A stretch of DNA of 64,000 nucleotides from Zygaena filipendulae (Eukaryota > Arthropoda > Insecta > Lepidoptera > Zygaenidae), in NCBI GenBank assembly GCA_907165275.2, contig OU015651.1, positions 5,044,501-5,108,500 on the forward strand, written 5' to 3'. The translations under genes and the position numbers were made by a program. Below the pieces are notes generated by a model. It had not been told where the DNA came from. It was given only the letters and a program-made list of their open reading frames with translations, and ran no database searches. Shown here piece by piece: positions 19,072 through 30,755 of the stretch (its first letter is position 1; each line of letters begins with the position of its first letter).

Positions 19072-20044
19072 TGCAACACTGATGCTAATACTTTAACGAT
19101 AATAATAATCTATATTCAACGACAACTCGCTCGTGATGGTCGGCGCGCGGAAGCTATCGGTGCAATGAAGCCTGTCAGCCCGCAACGCCTACTTATAAAA
19201 CGTCTCGGAGTGTCAACGCTGATAACACGATTTCCCTGCACTCGTATCCTCTATACAGTCTAGTATGATCGAACGTAACTTTATTAGAAAAAAAGTGATG
19301 CGAGTTTTTGCGTATAGAGAATTTGGTGATTGAATTATTAGACCGTAAAGCTATAGCAATAAGTCCGAAATTGACCAACTAGTGTGTGTGTTATATGACT
19401 TTTATCGTCAGTCTCACGACTGCCCGTTATCAGAAGCCGCCTGCCGCGGCCGGTGTCCGGTTATTACCAGTCTGATAGAGCGCAGTTCAATAGGTGAGGT
19501 GACTGATATGACGTTGCTGTCCGTTGGTCTTAATGCTTACCTACTTACAATTAGTCTACGAGTAAATTCTAGGTATAGCAAACTTTCTTAATTCTATAAT
19601 CTAAATCATAGGTAAAGATACAGCGACTTCGAGTGAATACGTATAGGTGCGTATACGGTATAGGTATAGTGAAAATGTTTAAGAGGTGTCTGGAAAAAAT
19701 AAATCTGCCAAGTGCGAGTCATATGGTCACTGAGACCACACACAATTATTATGGTTGTGGGGGAAGAACGCTCGTTAGTAGTATATTTTTTTCAAAAATA
19801 TCTACCTATAGATAGTTCAAAAACTACATGACATACCTACGAGTTATTGAAACCAGTTTTCATTGAAAGCGTTTTTTAAGTTATAGCACCTTCATTTTTT
19901 CTTTCATCCCAATATTATATTTATGGAGTGCCGTATCTACCCATAAATAACTTATAATACTAGTATAGTATTATATTATCTGTGCCTATAATAACGGCCG
20001 TGTTTTTCATCTTGTGAGTGAATATTGAGCCTCTAGTTGTACTT

Positions 20045-20240
20045 GCCTTGGTGCTTAGCGCTCAAAGCAAAAGTGACTGCGCTGTCGCACGACTGTCGCG
20101 GTCGTCTAGACGCGTGCGGCGCGGCGCTCCGACTCCTCTAACTTGTCGTTGCGACTAGCGACTCTGCTACTCTGACACAGTGTGCGGAGTTTTTAAACAA
20201 AATATATTATGACAATTGCAGGCCGCAGCGCTCGCGGTGC
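20045..20240 (-). promoter_or_regulatory. GC-rich island, possible promoter of the zinc-finger gene
   Basis: CpG-dense (GACTGTCGCGGTCGTC, GTGCGGCGCGGCGCTCC) inside AT-rich DNA, about 1 kb upstream of the candidate ATG. No TATA box or clear initiator was recognised. Confidence 0.3.
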
Positions 20241-20759
20241 GAAACGACTAAAGACCCAAAAAACCACATGAGACAAAATTACTTGACATTCACTATAATA
20301 AATACCTACCATGCATTTAATTTTAATTGTCAACATAATAAATAACTAGGAGATGTGTGCAGAAATAATGAAGCCGTGCAAATTTGCACGGTGATAAACA
20401 AAGCTGACTCGCGGAAAACAAAGGGATTCAGTGGATCCAGTTTTATCACAGTTTCGCTACTCTGAGACTTTATAAATATAAACTGTGACGATTGTGTGCA
20501 TAAGTGCTAGTGCAAGAAACTTTGTCATGTATTTTTTGGTTGCGTGTCGCCAACGAAATTATACCTCTGGCGTCATACGGTGTGCCTACTGATCTCATAA
20601 AAAACGTAAATATGAAAAAAGCCCAAGTTCCAATCCAAAAATTTTCGGCCTGTAAAAGTGATCAGAATTATGGCTAAGTCCTTTTCAAAACTTCTCTGGC
20701 AGTCAGTAGATATTTTCCACTGATCATCATAGATGCAAGTTATACCTATACAGGTACAC

Positions 20760-20940
20760 CTATATAAAAATGAATTCCTATTTTCCTCGGTCACAGCAGC
20801 ACGCATGAACGGCTGGACAGATCACCGTTAAATCCATACACTTGTCAGGGGTATAAAGAAGGACATAGGTTACTTTTATCCCGGGATTCTCGCGCACACT
20901 CCGAAATTACCGCGGGTTAAACCACGGTGGACAGCTAGTA
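20760..20940 (-). repeat. GCGG-stem interspersed repeat (reverse)
   Basis: Reverse copy with GAAGGACATAGGTTACTTTT and a degraded final stem (GTTAAACCACGG). Confidence 0.75.
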
Positions 20941-23900
20941 TAACTACATTTACCTACTTACCTACAAATCTTATATGTTGAGTCTACCTATTGGAATTTC
21001 TAATGCAGGATTGATTTCATAGATTTATCAGTTATCGCTATTATCTATAGCACGTTGGAAAAACTTGTGTGTTTGTTATATAAAGGCGTGGAAAGTCTGT
21101 GAGCTTCACGTATATGTGGGGCATGAATCTGTGTCTGACTGATCAGAATCTGTGGGCTTCTCGCACCTATATGCGGGCATGCATGCATACGTGACTGGCT
21201 GACCAGAATTTTGTTGTGCTTAGTTAGGGAAATCTGCCTTCCGAGTGAGCGGTAAATGCGAATAAATGTACCTACCTATTATTGTATTAGGTAACTATAC
21301 CCATACATATTCAAACGTAATGATGTAACTTGAGTTCAATATTTTTTTGGGTTTGAGTTCTGAACTAATTCGAAGACTTAAAATTCTACAAGAAAAAATT
21401 GTGGCGAAGGGGTGAAAAATCCCTGACTGGGGCCTAATCATAGATAAGAACAATCTAAATCAAGTCTAAAATAACAAAAAAAATATTAGCCAAGTTGACA
21501 TTCTATAACCAACGCATAGGAAAAAAAGGAACGAACGAATCGTCATGTCACGTGGTCACGTGAAATCGTCCAATCAAAAGTCCAGTTTTGCGTGCAGTGT
21601 GCGTGTGCACGAGTATGCACACTGCGCAGCACAAATTAACTAGACTTATTAACTAGACTTATATCTAAAGACTGCGCAGTAGGTACTCGTCAGACTATAT
21701 TTATTGTTGGATGGAAGCGGTGCTGTGTGTGTACGAAGCGCTGGCCCCCTGCGGTCGGCGCGTGCGCTAGTTATAGCCGGTTCACTTATCAGCCGCGTTC
21801 GTGTCCACGTTATACCTATTTGCGTTGTGTAATGCTTACTTTATTAAAATTACCACTGCACTCGTAATGAAATGAAAATCAAAATTTGAAAATTCGAATA
21901 TAGTTTTCGTTATTTTTCTTTTGACTGTTGTGCGCCTTTTCGTGCAACGTAGGTACCTACTTACCTAATTACAATTTCATTAGATATTTTATCTAATAAA
22001 CGGGAGTCGAGAGTTTTTGCAGCAGACAAAATTCTTTGATTAATTATAAAATTCTTTGATTAATTATAAGTAGGCTCACTATCTACATTTGCATTCTCTT
22101 CTCACTATTAAGTCGCTATCCACTAACTTGTGAACTTCGCAATGAATATATACATAATATTTTTTCGCTAGGCAGTGCCGTATATACTTTCATATGCATT
22201 TAAAAAGTTGTTATTTTGGAATTACAAATAGACACTTCAATTTTATTTAAGTACCTACCTATATACATAGATAATACTGATGCTTTAGAATAATTTAGTA
22301 GCTTAGGAAGTATTTGAATAAAAAAAATTACACCCATGGGCAAAAGTACCTATGCAAGTTTGCTAGTTATCAATTATCTAATACTTTTGAAGGTACAGTC
22401 AGCGTCAAAACTCAAGTGTCCACATAGTGCTACACATTCAAACTGACCATAATAATATAGTCAATCTATGCACCTAAAGATATCTGATTTTTGTGAGCAC
22501 CCTGTGTTTCAATTATAACTGACTCCATATATTGTCAAAATATATTTCGTAGCAAACTGAAAGTCGTTGATGGTAATAAACCAGCAGATAATAAATTAGA
22601 TAATATTGACGCGTACGATGCAAACAATAAAATTTGAATAGGTATTATGAGTAGATGATATTGAGTTTGAGTGTGTAGAACTATTTCAATATATAAGGTG
22701 CTCCTATATATCTGACTGTTGACTATAGCTGTTTTGTTTAGCTGTTGATTGTACATGTTGAAAAACAATTGTGGGTTTAACATAATAACGTTTTCATGAC
22801 GGCCAGACTGTTTACTTGTTTGCCGTCCCCTATCTCAAAGTCCAGCGCGCGGCGCTCCGGTGGGGGCATACGAACAGTTCAACAGTGCCCGCTTGGTTCT
22901 AACCGGTTTGCAGTTAATAACTTGCACATACAATAACACTATATATGTTCATATTTCATCATTATCAATAATAAATTATGAAGAATAAGACGACTACTTA
23001 TGTATTGGGGGTAAGTACCTACGTATATAATATATATGGTAGGTTTAGTATGTCGCTGTCACTGAAATTTAAAAATTAAAATATGTATACCCATGTCTCA
23101 CAGTGAAATTATGTACAATTTTGTGGCAATAACACCGAAAAATTAACAATGATTGGTCATTTTACAAATATAGACGGTTTGTTAGGTATGGATCTGCAGT
23201 TGAATTTAACGCATTTCCTTTCATAGGAATAGTTCTATACATAGGTTTTAAACGGCTCAGTTTATTGTGATAAAATCTCTGTAAAATAAATTTTTTGCTA
23301 GACGTGGATTATGTTCGTGATCAAACTACTTAGGCTCGACTATAGTTGATAAGAGATAAAACACAGACGGCTAATCTGTTGGGCTGATAAGTCTGGTCAC
23401 ATGTTGGTATATACATAGGTAGGTTATAACGATGCTATAACAAGCAACATATTCATTATTCATGTCCTCAATAATTCATGCTTACTTGTAACCAATAAAA
23501 TTAAATAAAAACATTAATAAATAACAGAGAAAAACCTTACCAAAGAACGTCGTCAGCGACAATACAAAGGAAACGAGTAGAAAAGGTAGGTAGGTATAAT
23601 CCGTGAGTGTGTCAGCAAATTGCGCGGTCAATTTTCATGAATATTTTGTTCATGGATAACTGTCAAAAGTTAATCTAATATTTTTTTAGCGGTTTTGTTT
23701 TTTCGTCGGGAATGGCTCGACATATTATTATGTTGTTTATTTCAATACCACCCTTGTTTAACCTCACACCCTGTATAGTGTACCTAAACTGCAATAGGCT
23801 ACGCAAATTGTCCTTTCAAGGGTGCTATAATGGTTGCGCAAACAATAAAATTTATACCTCGGAAGAATAACTTTATACCCTCTTCCTTGTTCTTCAGTTC

Positions 23901-24291
23901 TCTACAGTAAGATATACATATTTGTGACAGGGTTTGGGAGAATGATGAATGAGTTTAAAAAAAAAACTAGAAAAGAATAGAGTAGGCACAGAGTAGGTAA
24001 ATCTACATTGAGTTAAGTACTAGGTATATTATACACTGTAAAGGATGGAAGCTTTAAGTTTGTCCAGACGTCAGACGATATAATATTTCGTAACTTTTTA
24101 AAGATATTGCAAAACTTAAAAATACCTACCTATATGACCTTCATCACTGCCAAAAAATTCCATTCAAAATTTGTTCTTTTGCCGCCATAATTTAAAAATT
24201 GTGCAATATCTTTAAAACAAAATCGTCCTTTGGATTCTGTAGGTAAAAGAAAATTTTTGACAGTGAATCCTTTCAATTAATAAATATTTTT

Positions 24292-24530
24292 ACCGCCGCA
24301 CTCAGAGTCGACTTTAATGATTACTTAGTTAAGTATAGATTTTTAAAATAAAACTGCAGCAATCAGACAAGTTTAATAAATTAATGTTAGTAGACATTTA
24401 ATTAACTAGGTTACATCTCATTAAATGCCAATTAACATTAATTTACTGAACGTCTCTGATTGCGGCAGTTTTGTTTTAAAAATCTATACTTAACTAAGTA
24501 ATCATTAAAGTCGACTCTGAGTGCGGCGGT
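24292..24530. mobile_element. Foldback MITE, nearly perfect long inverted repeats
   Basis: Left arm starts ACCGCCGCACTCAGAGTCG and right arm ends CGACTCTGAGTGCGGCGGT. Arms stay complementary for about 75 bases with few mismatches, so the whole 239 bp can fold back. Related pieces are at 6325 and 30322. Confidence 0.85.
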
Positions 24531-24693
24531 TAGGTATGGTTTTTCAATGTTTTGTCCGTCGTCGTGTCGCCGTGTCTATGTAGATCTGTGCTAAGCATCT
24601 ATCTATTTGCTACTTATGTTAATAGTCATACCTACACTGAAAGTCGATAGGATTGGGCCGAAATATTTTATACTTATATGAGATTTTTCATAT

Positions 24694-24890
24694 TACTAGC
24701 TGTGCCCCGCGGTTTCACCCGCGGTAATTTCGGAGTTCCCGTGGGAGTTCCGGGATAAAAACTATCCTATCTTTTAAGTTGGACCATATTATAAATGGTT
24801 ACAAAATTTTATCATAATCCGTTCAGTAGTTTCGGAGTCCATCGCGGACAAACAACGTGACACGTGATTTATATATATTAGATAGAAGAT
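24694..24890 (+). repeat. GCGG-stem interspersed repeat
   Basis: Good copy starting ACTAGCTGTGCCCCGCGG; the 3' half is of a different subfamily (ATCCGTTCAGTAGTTTCGG, then GCGGACAAACAACGTGACAC). Confidence 0.75.
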
Positions 24891-25387
24891 GTGTCTAGCA
24901 AAAACGTTGTTGAATGAATACCTAGTGCAAACGTTGACAAATCCTATCTAATATGTACTTATATACGCAGGTACAGAGAGTATAATTATAATGATTACTG
25001 ATTAGGTAGATATAGCGTCATTAGGTAGGTACTCATTAGTGTTAACTACATTATAATTTAATATTATGTACCTACCTATCATATTATGGCCAAAGTTGAT
25101 TTCGCCAAAGCAGCTACGAAATAGCCTATACCTAAGTACCTACATACCTAGATACATACAATGGCCATCGTTCAAAAATCGATCATTAAATCTTTATTTT
25201 GGAATCATACAGTAAATACAAAAATGTATTTAATAACATAAAGTTATAATTGGGTTAGAGTTTTTACGGTCTTCTATCAAGCGTAGGAAGGGACTACTAG
25301 TAAGTACACAAACATTAATATATTTTCATAAAACAGGTTCATTACGTACCATTTTTTTCCTGGCACTCAAAGTTTGTGTAACGGAAC

Positions 25388-25621
25388 GTGATTGTTTGGA
25401 TGATTGGTATTGTTATACAATTTGTCTGCTGGTGCAAGTTGTGCACTCGGTTCCTACTTCCTGTGACGACTGCACCGACGCCCACTACACCCGGTGTGAC
25501 GTCCAATTTCCCGCCAAAAGATGAGAACTCGGTGGGCCCGACCACACGCGAACTGCGCCAAAATATAATCTCAAAAATAGCCACTAGCTGCGATACCATC
25601 GAGTACGGTTATACTGCGTAG
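25388..25621 (+). other. Unassigned GC-richer ORF ending at a strong splice donor
   Basis: The open frame includes CTRFLLPVTTAPTPTTPG and TTRELRQNIISKIATSCDTI, and TAG is followed at once by GTAAGTACC, a strong donor. It could be an exon of an unrecognised transcript or chance. No family was recognised. Confidence 0.2.
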
Positions 25622-26183
25622 GTAAGTACCTACTTTGTTGTTTTGAAAATGTTCTTTTGTCGAGGACTCATGATTATGAAGATGAAAATTATTATTTGTT
25701 CGGTGTTTCATCATCCTTCGCTTCTAGACGTCAAAGAAGCATAATAATATTTTTATCAATAGCAGCTATTATCTGTGCTATCATAGATAAAAAAGAATTG
25801 TTAAATGGAATATTTTGAAGCATAACTTAAATTTGGGCTATTATAAACAACTTTGATATTCTGCAAAAAAGTATTTACTTACCTATGCTTATTCTTATGC
25901 AAAAAGACTACGTGGTTATTTTAATCCGTTAACGTGTTAAATGGGCTTTAATCGTAAGTCAATGGACACAGCTCCTTAAATCTTTGAAAAGGGACCCAAT
26001 ATGGCCTCCGCAGTTGAGGACCTATGTCGATGGGTTTTCATGTGGTGGTACAGACAATTTATATTGTTAGTTGTTACGTACCAGCTGGTTCACTCGCGTC
26101 AATTTCTGAATTTTCTTAAGAACTCAGGATGACAGCGCCCTATGTCCTATTCCATATTCCATACACCAAATAGGTAGTTGTTC

Positions 26184-26350
26184 ACCTCGCGATTTTACCC
26201 GCATGAATTTCGGTATTCCCGCAGGAATTATTGTTTTGAGCTAAAAAGTAGGCCCGTCTCTCAAGGATAGGTAGGTAGGATACGTAGTTACGTACCTACC
26301 GTATTACGTACTGTGAATTTTTAGGATCGGTTCAGTTTTAGATTACCTCC
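26184..26350 (+). repeat. GCGG-stem interspersed repeat, decayed
   Basis: CCTCGCGATTTTACCCGCAT and GGTATTCCCGCAGGAATT remain; the 3' half is hard to align. Confidence 0.5.
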
Positions 26351-26649
26351 ATGGTGTTACTAGGTACATCCAAAATTTACCACTTTTTAATATTAAGCTG
26401 AGATAAATTATAAGTGTAGATAGATGGCTTACTCTCGACAACGTTAGCCTAGTGATGTACACTACGAGATCAAAGACGTCAATATCTCCTCAGGTCCAAA
26501 AAAGTTTTTGCGCAATTGCGAGTAATTATTCTTCTTTACGACTTCTGGCAAGTTCTGAAACTGACTATATCTATAGATCTGAAAAACGGTGTGGTGCCAA
26601 ATATCTAATGCAATGACTGATCACCCATACCAACCAAAAAATCCCATGA

Positions 26650-26734
26650 ATCCAGCAACACTGCCCAAATGCAGTGTTGCTGGATTTCTTGACCCTGTAG
26701 TTAGGTAAATACCTACAACTACAGGGTCAAGAAA
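26650..26734. repeat. Two abutting perfect hairpins
   Basis: Hairpin 1: ATCCAGCAACACTGC (26650-26664) pairs with 26671-26685. Hairpin 2: TTTCTTGACCCTGTAGTT (26685-26702) pairs with 26717-26734. The two stems share the base at 26685, giving a cruciform-like pair. Confidence 0.85.
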
Positions 26735-26981
26735 CTTGAAATTTTATTCATGTCTTTGGTTGGCTTGGTTTGTAACTTTGTAGTAAGTTTTTAGAAATCC
26801 AATCGCTAAGGCGGCGGTGAAAAGAGTAGATAGGTAGGTACGGGAAATAGCTGGTATAATAAATAAAAGAAAAACTATTATAAAAAGCGACAAATAAGTT
26901 TATTTTTGAAAAAAATAGATCACAAACTTATTAAAATAGGTACCCATATATTTTTGCAACAAAAATGAAAAAGAAAAAAGA

Positions 26982-27162
26982 AAAACCGACTTCAAATTTT
27001 CGTCAGACCTTACCTTTGGTAGGTATGGGATGTTTGGAGACGAAATTTTTTAAATAAATAAAAAAAATCAAAGCTAAAGAAGATATCTACCCCGTAAACG
27101 TAAATACATAAGAAAAAAAATACAGACGAATTAAGGTCTTCCCCCTTTTTGAAGTCGGTTAC
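26982..27162. mobile_element. MITE with ACCGACTTC-type inverted ends, copy 2
   Basis: Left AAAACCGACTTCAAATTTT, right CCTTTTTGAAGTCGGTTAC. Same family as 11828-12050. Confidence 0.6.
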
Positions 27163-27169
27163 ACTAAAC

Positions 27170-29940
27170 ATCAATACATGTAGGTATTACCTATTTTCTT
27201 CATTAAAATAGATTTTTGACCAATATACCTACATAGGATGCATTAAAAATAAGTACCATCTGAGTTCGAAAATCTATATGGACATTGAAGATTAGACGAT
27301 GTTTTAAAATTTTGATTTTAATGGTATTTTCATATTAAATTCAATGATCATAAACAATACCATACCTAAGTACATCTAATTGTGCTTAAAAACAAGGCAC
27401 GAATTGAGCTAAGTATAAAATGCTATCTCACAATTTTAACTAAGTAGGTATATCATGTAATTAAGTAGTCGTGTGCAAATAAATATTAAAATAGGTGTAT
27501 GGGGCCCTACGCCAGGCACAAGAGGTAGTCTATGTGCACCGTGTCACTTTCAAAGAGCGAAAATCTTAAATTCTTCATCCATTAACAAAGACTATCTACC
27601 GGAAAAGGAAATTTGACGTACCTACCTTTATAGTGATTATAATATTATCTTTGTTTATTCTTCTATACTACATTGTATACTACCATATCTAAGTAGGTAG
27701 GCACTATTATAATTATTATTTCTGTCTTTCAAATCAAAATAGCGTATTGAGAAGTAACACGATTCCATAGACTAAATTTTCAGACCAGGCGGTGTGAAAT
27801 TACTTTTTTCTGTGATTTACCGATATTTTGAAACCCACAATTTACGTATCGGTAAGCACGTATAAAACCGTCTTTTTCTATCATTCATTCATTTCATTCA
27901 TTTATACGGAGATAAAATAAAAACAATTCGAATGTCTTCATAGAGTGCTCCGATTTCATAGTAAAAAGTTATTGCTGATCTTTTATCTAGGCAGGCCCCG
28001 CGTTAGTTTATATGAACTTTATATGTGTTAGGTATAAATATTTCAAATAAAATTTAATATCTAATAAATACTTAGAAGATTATAATCATAAAAAGTAAAT
28101 TAGTTATATAATAAAGTAGATAAATGCCCAAAGCAAGAACACAAAATTTGGAATACTTTAAGCAGTTACAGGAATATAGCCATACAGTTACTGCCTCAAT
28201 ATAAAGCTCGATTTATTTTAATAAATGTTTTAACAAAGTCTTCTTTTTATTTTTCTAAAGAGAAAATGCAGTAAATTTTTATTATAATACAAATAGGTAC
28301 GTAATGATTTTGAACTATTAGAAGTTCTAGTATATTAATAAAAATGTAGAGCAGAACATAATATCTAGTGCAAAATGTATATTTTATTCAAGCACACGTT
28401 TTACTTAATGCTAATTGGGATTTATTTTATCCTAATGAACACTGTAAATTATACTTACCCTTGGCCACATTACAATTAGTATAAAAAGACAAAAATGTCT
28501 CTAAACTCTATAGGGAATGATATCGACATTTCTTTTTTTAAAATATTTTTTAATACCTTTACCTAAAGTAGATATAATCTCATGCATTTATTTTGGAAAC
28601 ACATAATAAAAAGAAATACTTAGATTTCGGAAATATTCTAGCTTAACTCCCCACCGATGTCGGCGACGTAAAATTAGTGCAAAGTATGTATAAGTATAAG
28701 GTGATGTGTGGTACCCACGAACTTATAATGCGTATAGTTGATTTTTATTGGCAAAGTTTTATGTGAACTTAATATTTATGTGGTTTCCCTTCTCTCCTCC
28801 CAGGAGTCGTTCGTCAATATCCTTGTTTATTACGGGCGTCGATTTCCCAGTTCACCATAGTTTTTAAAACTTTGTCACATTTCGAGAATTTATAAAACTC
28901 TAAAAGTTCGGCTACCCTACGAAAAACAAAGCAACTGTAATTTTTTTGGAAATGAGCTTTTGGATTTTTGCCTCTTTTCTTTTCTTTTCACGCATATTAT
29001 TGCTGCTTGTTAATTTGCTACATACCTACTTACATACTAACCATCAGAAAAGAGGAGGAGCAAACTATGGAAGGTTTGTTTTAAATAAAGCGATTTCCGG
29101 TTGTGTGCTTTTCCTGTAAAATTTATTGAGCTGCAATTACTTTGTAATACCGTAAGGCAGCCGAGTTGGGCGTCTACATAATTGAAAAATATCTAGCGGA
29201 ATAGATTTTTTAATAATTTTTATGTTTTTTTTTTATATCAGTAGAGTATAAGCTACACATAACACGTCACTCAGAATGTAAATTCCGATACTGATCCATA
29301 ACTACCTAGATATCGCATCTAATGAGAGATTTACACGATTTTACGTACGTACGAACGTTTTTAAACGTCGTGTCCAAATTTTATGACAAGTAGACTAATT
29401 ACAATAATTTTTGTGACTCAATTTTTTTTATACATCATCTATGGGAAAATAATATTGAGTGACGATAATTACCTAACATATCCCCTACAAATACCTACAC
29501 TTTATCTAACTACGTGAATCAATATAAAGCTAATAAAATAGTTAAAAATACTTGGCCGCGTGTTAAGGAAGTCGCTTTACTTGCTATTTAATAATAACGG
29601 TGATGTAGGTACGTGCATATCTCTATAGTAAATACTGTAATTTTTTTTTTATTTACGTATTTGAAACTCATTTGTTGTCATAAAAAACATAAATATTTAC
29701 CTAGCAGAAATTAGGCAAGTACGTAAATGTTCCACTTGGTCAAGTGACCCGGATGGCACCTGTAACCGCAAAAAGTTGTACCGACCCATATTGAACGATC
29801 GATTTCGTTTTAAATAGGTTATACCTATAAGAAATAGAAGATAACATGATTGGTTTATAGAGTGTCCCCAATAGACGGATACAGGCGCCACGGCTCAACG
29901 GAACGGAACGGTTTAAAGTTAATTCGGTGTGCGCCAATTG
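27170..29940. other. AT-rich spacer with no recognised feature
   Basis: No exon, RNA gene or complete repeat was recognised. Words such as TAGGTACC and long A/T runs dominate. Confidence 0.5.
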
Positions 29941-29941
29941 G

Positions 29942-30250
29942 CTACTTGACAAATTTTTTTTTTAGTCCGTCGTGTAGATTAGTAAAAAATATTGGACACC
30001 TATTTTTTCCATTTTTTACGTAATAAAAAAATAACGGCGATACATTGAGTTGAAATTTTGGGTGACGTCACAACCCGGTGTAGTTTGTATGGGGCTTATA
30101 ATGAATATTGACGTCACGAGTCCCCCACCCTAAACTTTAATGCGCTTTATCTATGTTTATTTTCATTAATTTGAAAAAGCAAAAAATACGTGTCTATTAT
30201 TTTTTTATTTTCTAACTGACGGACTAATTAGAATTTTGATTTTCATACCC
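29942..30250 (+). repeat. CRE-bearing dispersed repeat, copy 4
   Basis: Full-length copy with TGACGTCA at 30063 and 30109 and the shared block TTTAATGCGCTTTATCTATG. Confidence 0.75.
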
Positions 30251-30321
30251 TGGAGAATACCCAATTATTATTTTTATTATTATTATTGACATGTTCGGTG
30301 GTCGATGGTTGTAAACACATT

Positions 30322-30393
30322 TACGGCTGCACTCAGAGTCGTTTTAATGATTATTATAAGTAAAGATTAAAATGACTCTGAGTGCGACCGTTA
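30322..30393. repeat. Foldback MITE, internally deleted
   Basis: GGCTGCACTCAGAGTCGTTT pairs with AAATGACTCTGAGTGCGACC; a 70-bp hairpin of the 24292 family. Confidence 0.7.
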
Positions 30394-30530
30394 GTCCGGA
30401 ATGGGAACCTTTTTTCAAGACGATTAGATGCTCGGCCAGTCTATCTGATCAATAAATTATGATTGCAATCGTATCTGTAGTAGGGCGCGGTCCGTCGGGT
30501 GGGTTGCGGTGGCGCGCCGGCCCGTGCTAG

Positions 30531-30755
30531 TCATGCGTACGTTTCGCGGAAGCGTTTCTGCAGCACGTGCGCCGCGTTCAGGAGCCGGTGGTGCAGGGTG
30601 ATGTGCGTGTGCGGCACGAAGGGCGCGGGCGCGGGCGCCGGCTGCGGCGTCAGGGCCGGCAGCACCGCGCCCTCGTCCGGCTGGCAGAAGAACGCGACGC
30701 TGTGGCGGCACTGCGCGCGCGCGTACACCTCGCTCGGCACAACCACGCGGTGCAC
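30531..30755 (-). CDS. Dioxygenase exon 7 (distal His, RxS, stop)
   Basis: Acceptor TTCATCAG. It begins VHRVVVPSEVYARAQCRHSV, then AFFCQPDEG, an Ala/Pro-rich linker and a C-terminal helix ending RETYA, stop TGA at 30531-30533. Very GC-rich compared with its introns. Confidence 0.93.
   Translation of the reverse strand: MHRVVVPSEVYARAQCRHSVAFFCQPDEGAVLPALTPQPAPAPAPFVPHTHITLHHRLLNAAHVLQKRFRETYA

Larger units (their letters stand above)
19072..24290. other. Gene-poor spacer upstream of the zinc-finger gene
   Basis: Mostly AT-rich, with many GTAGGTA/TACCTAC words. Three short GC-rich islands (20045-20240, 21710-21815, 22800-22915) could be promoters. Also present are the E-box repeat near 21520-21603, small tandem duplications (21105-21215, 22028-22068) and one GCGG-stem repeat (20760-20940). 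No exon was recognised. Confidence 0.5.
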
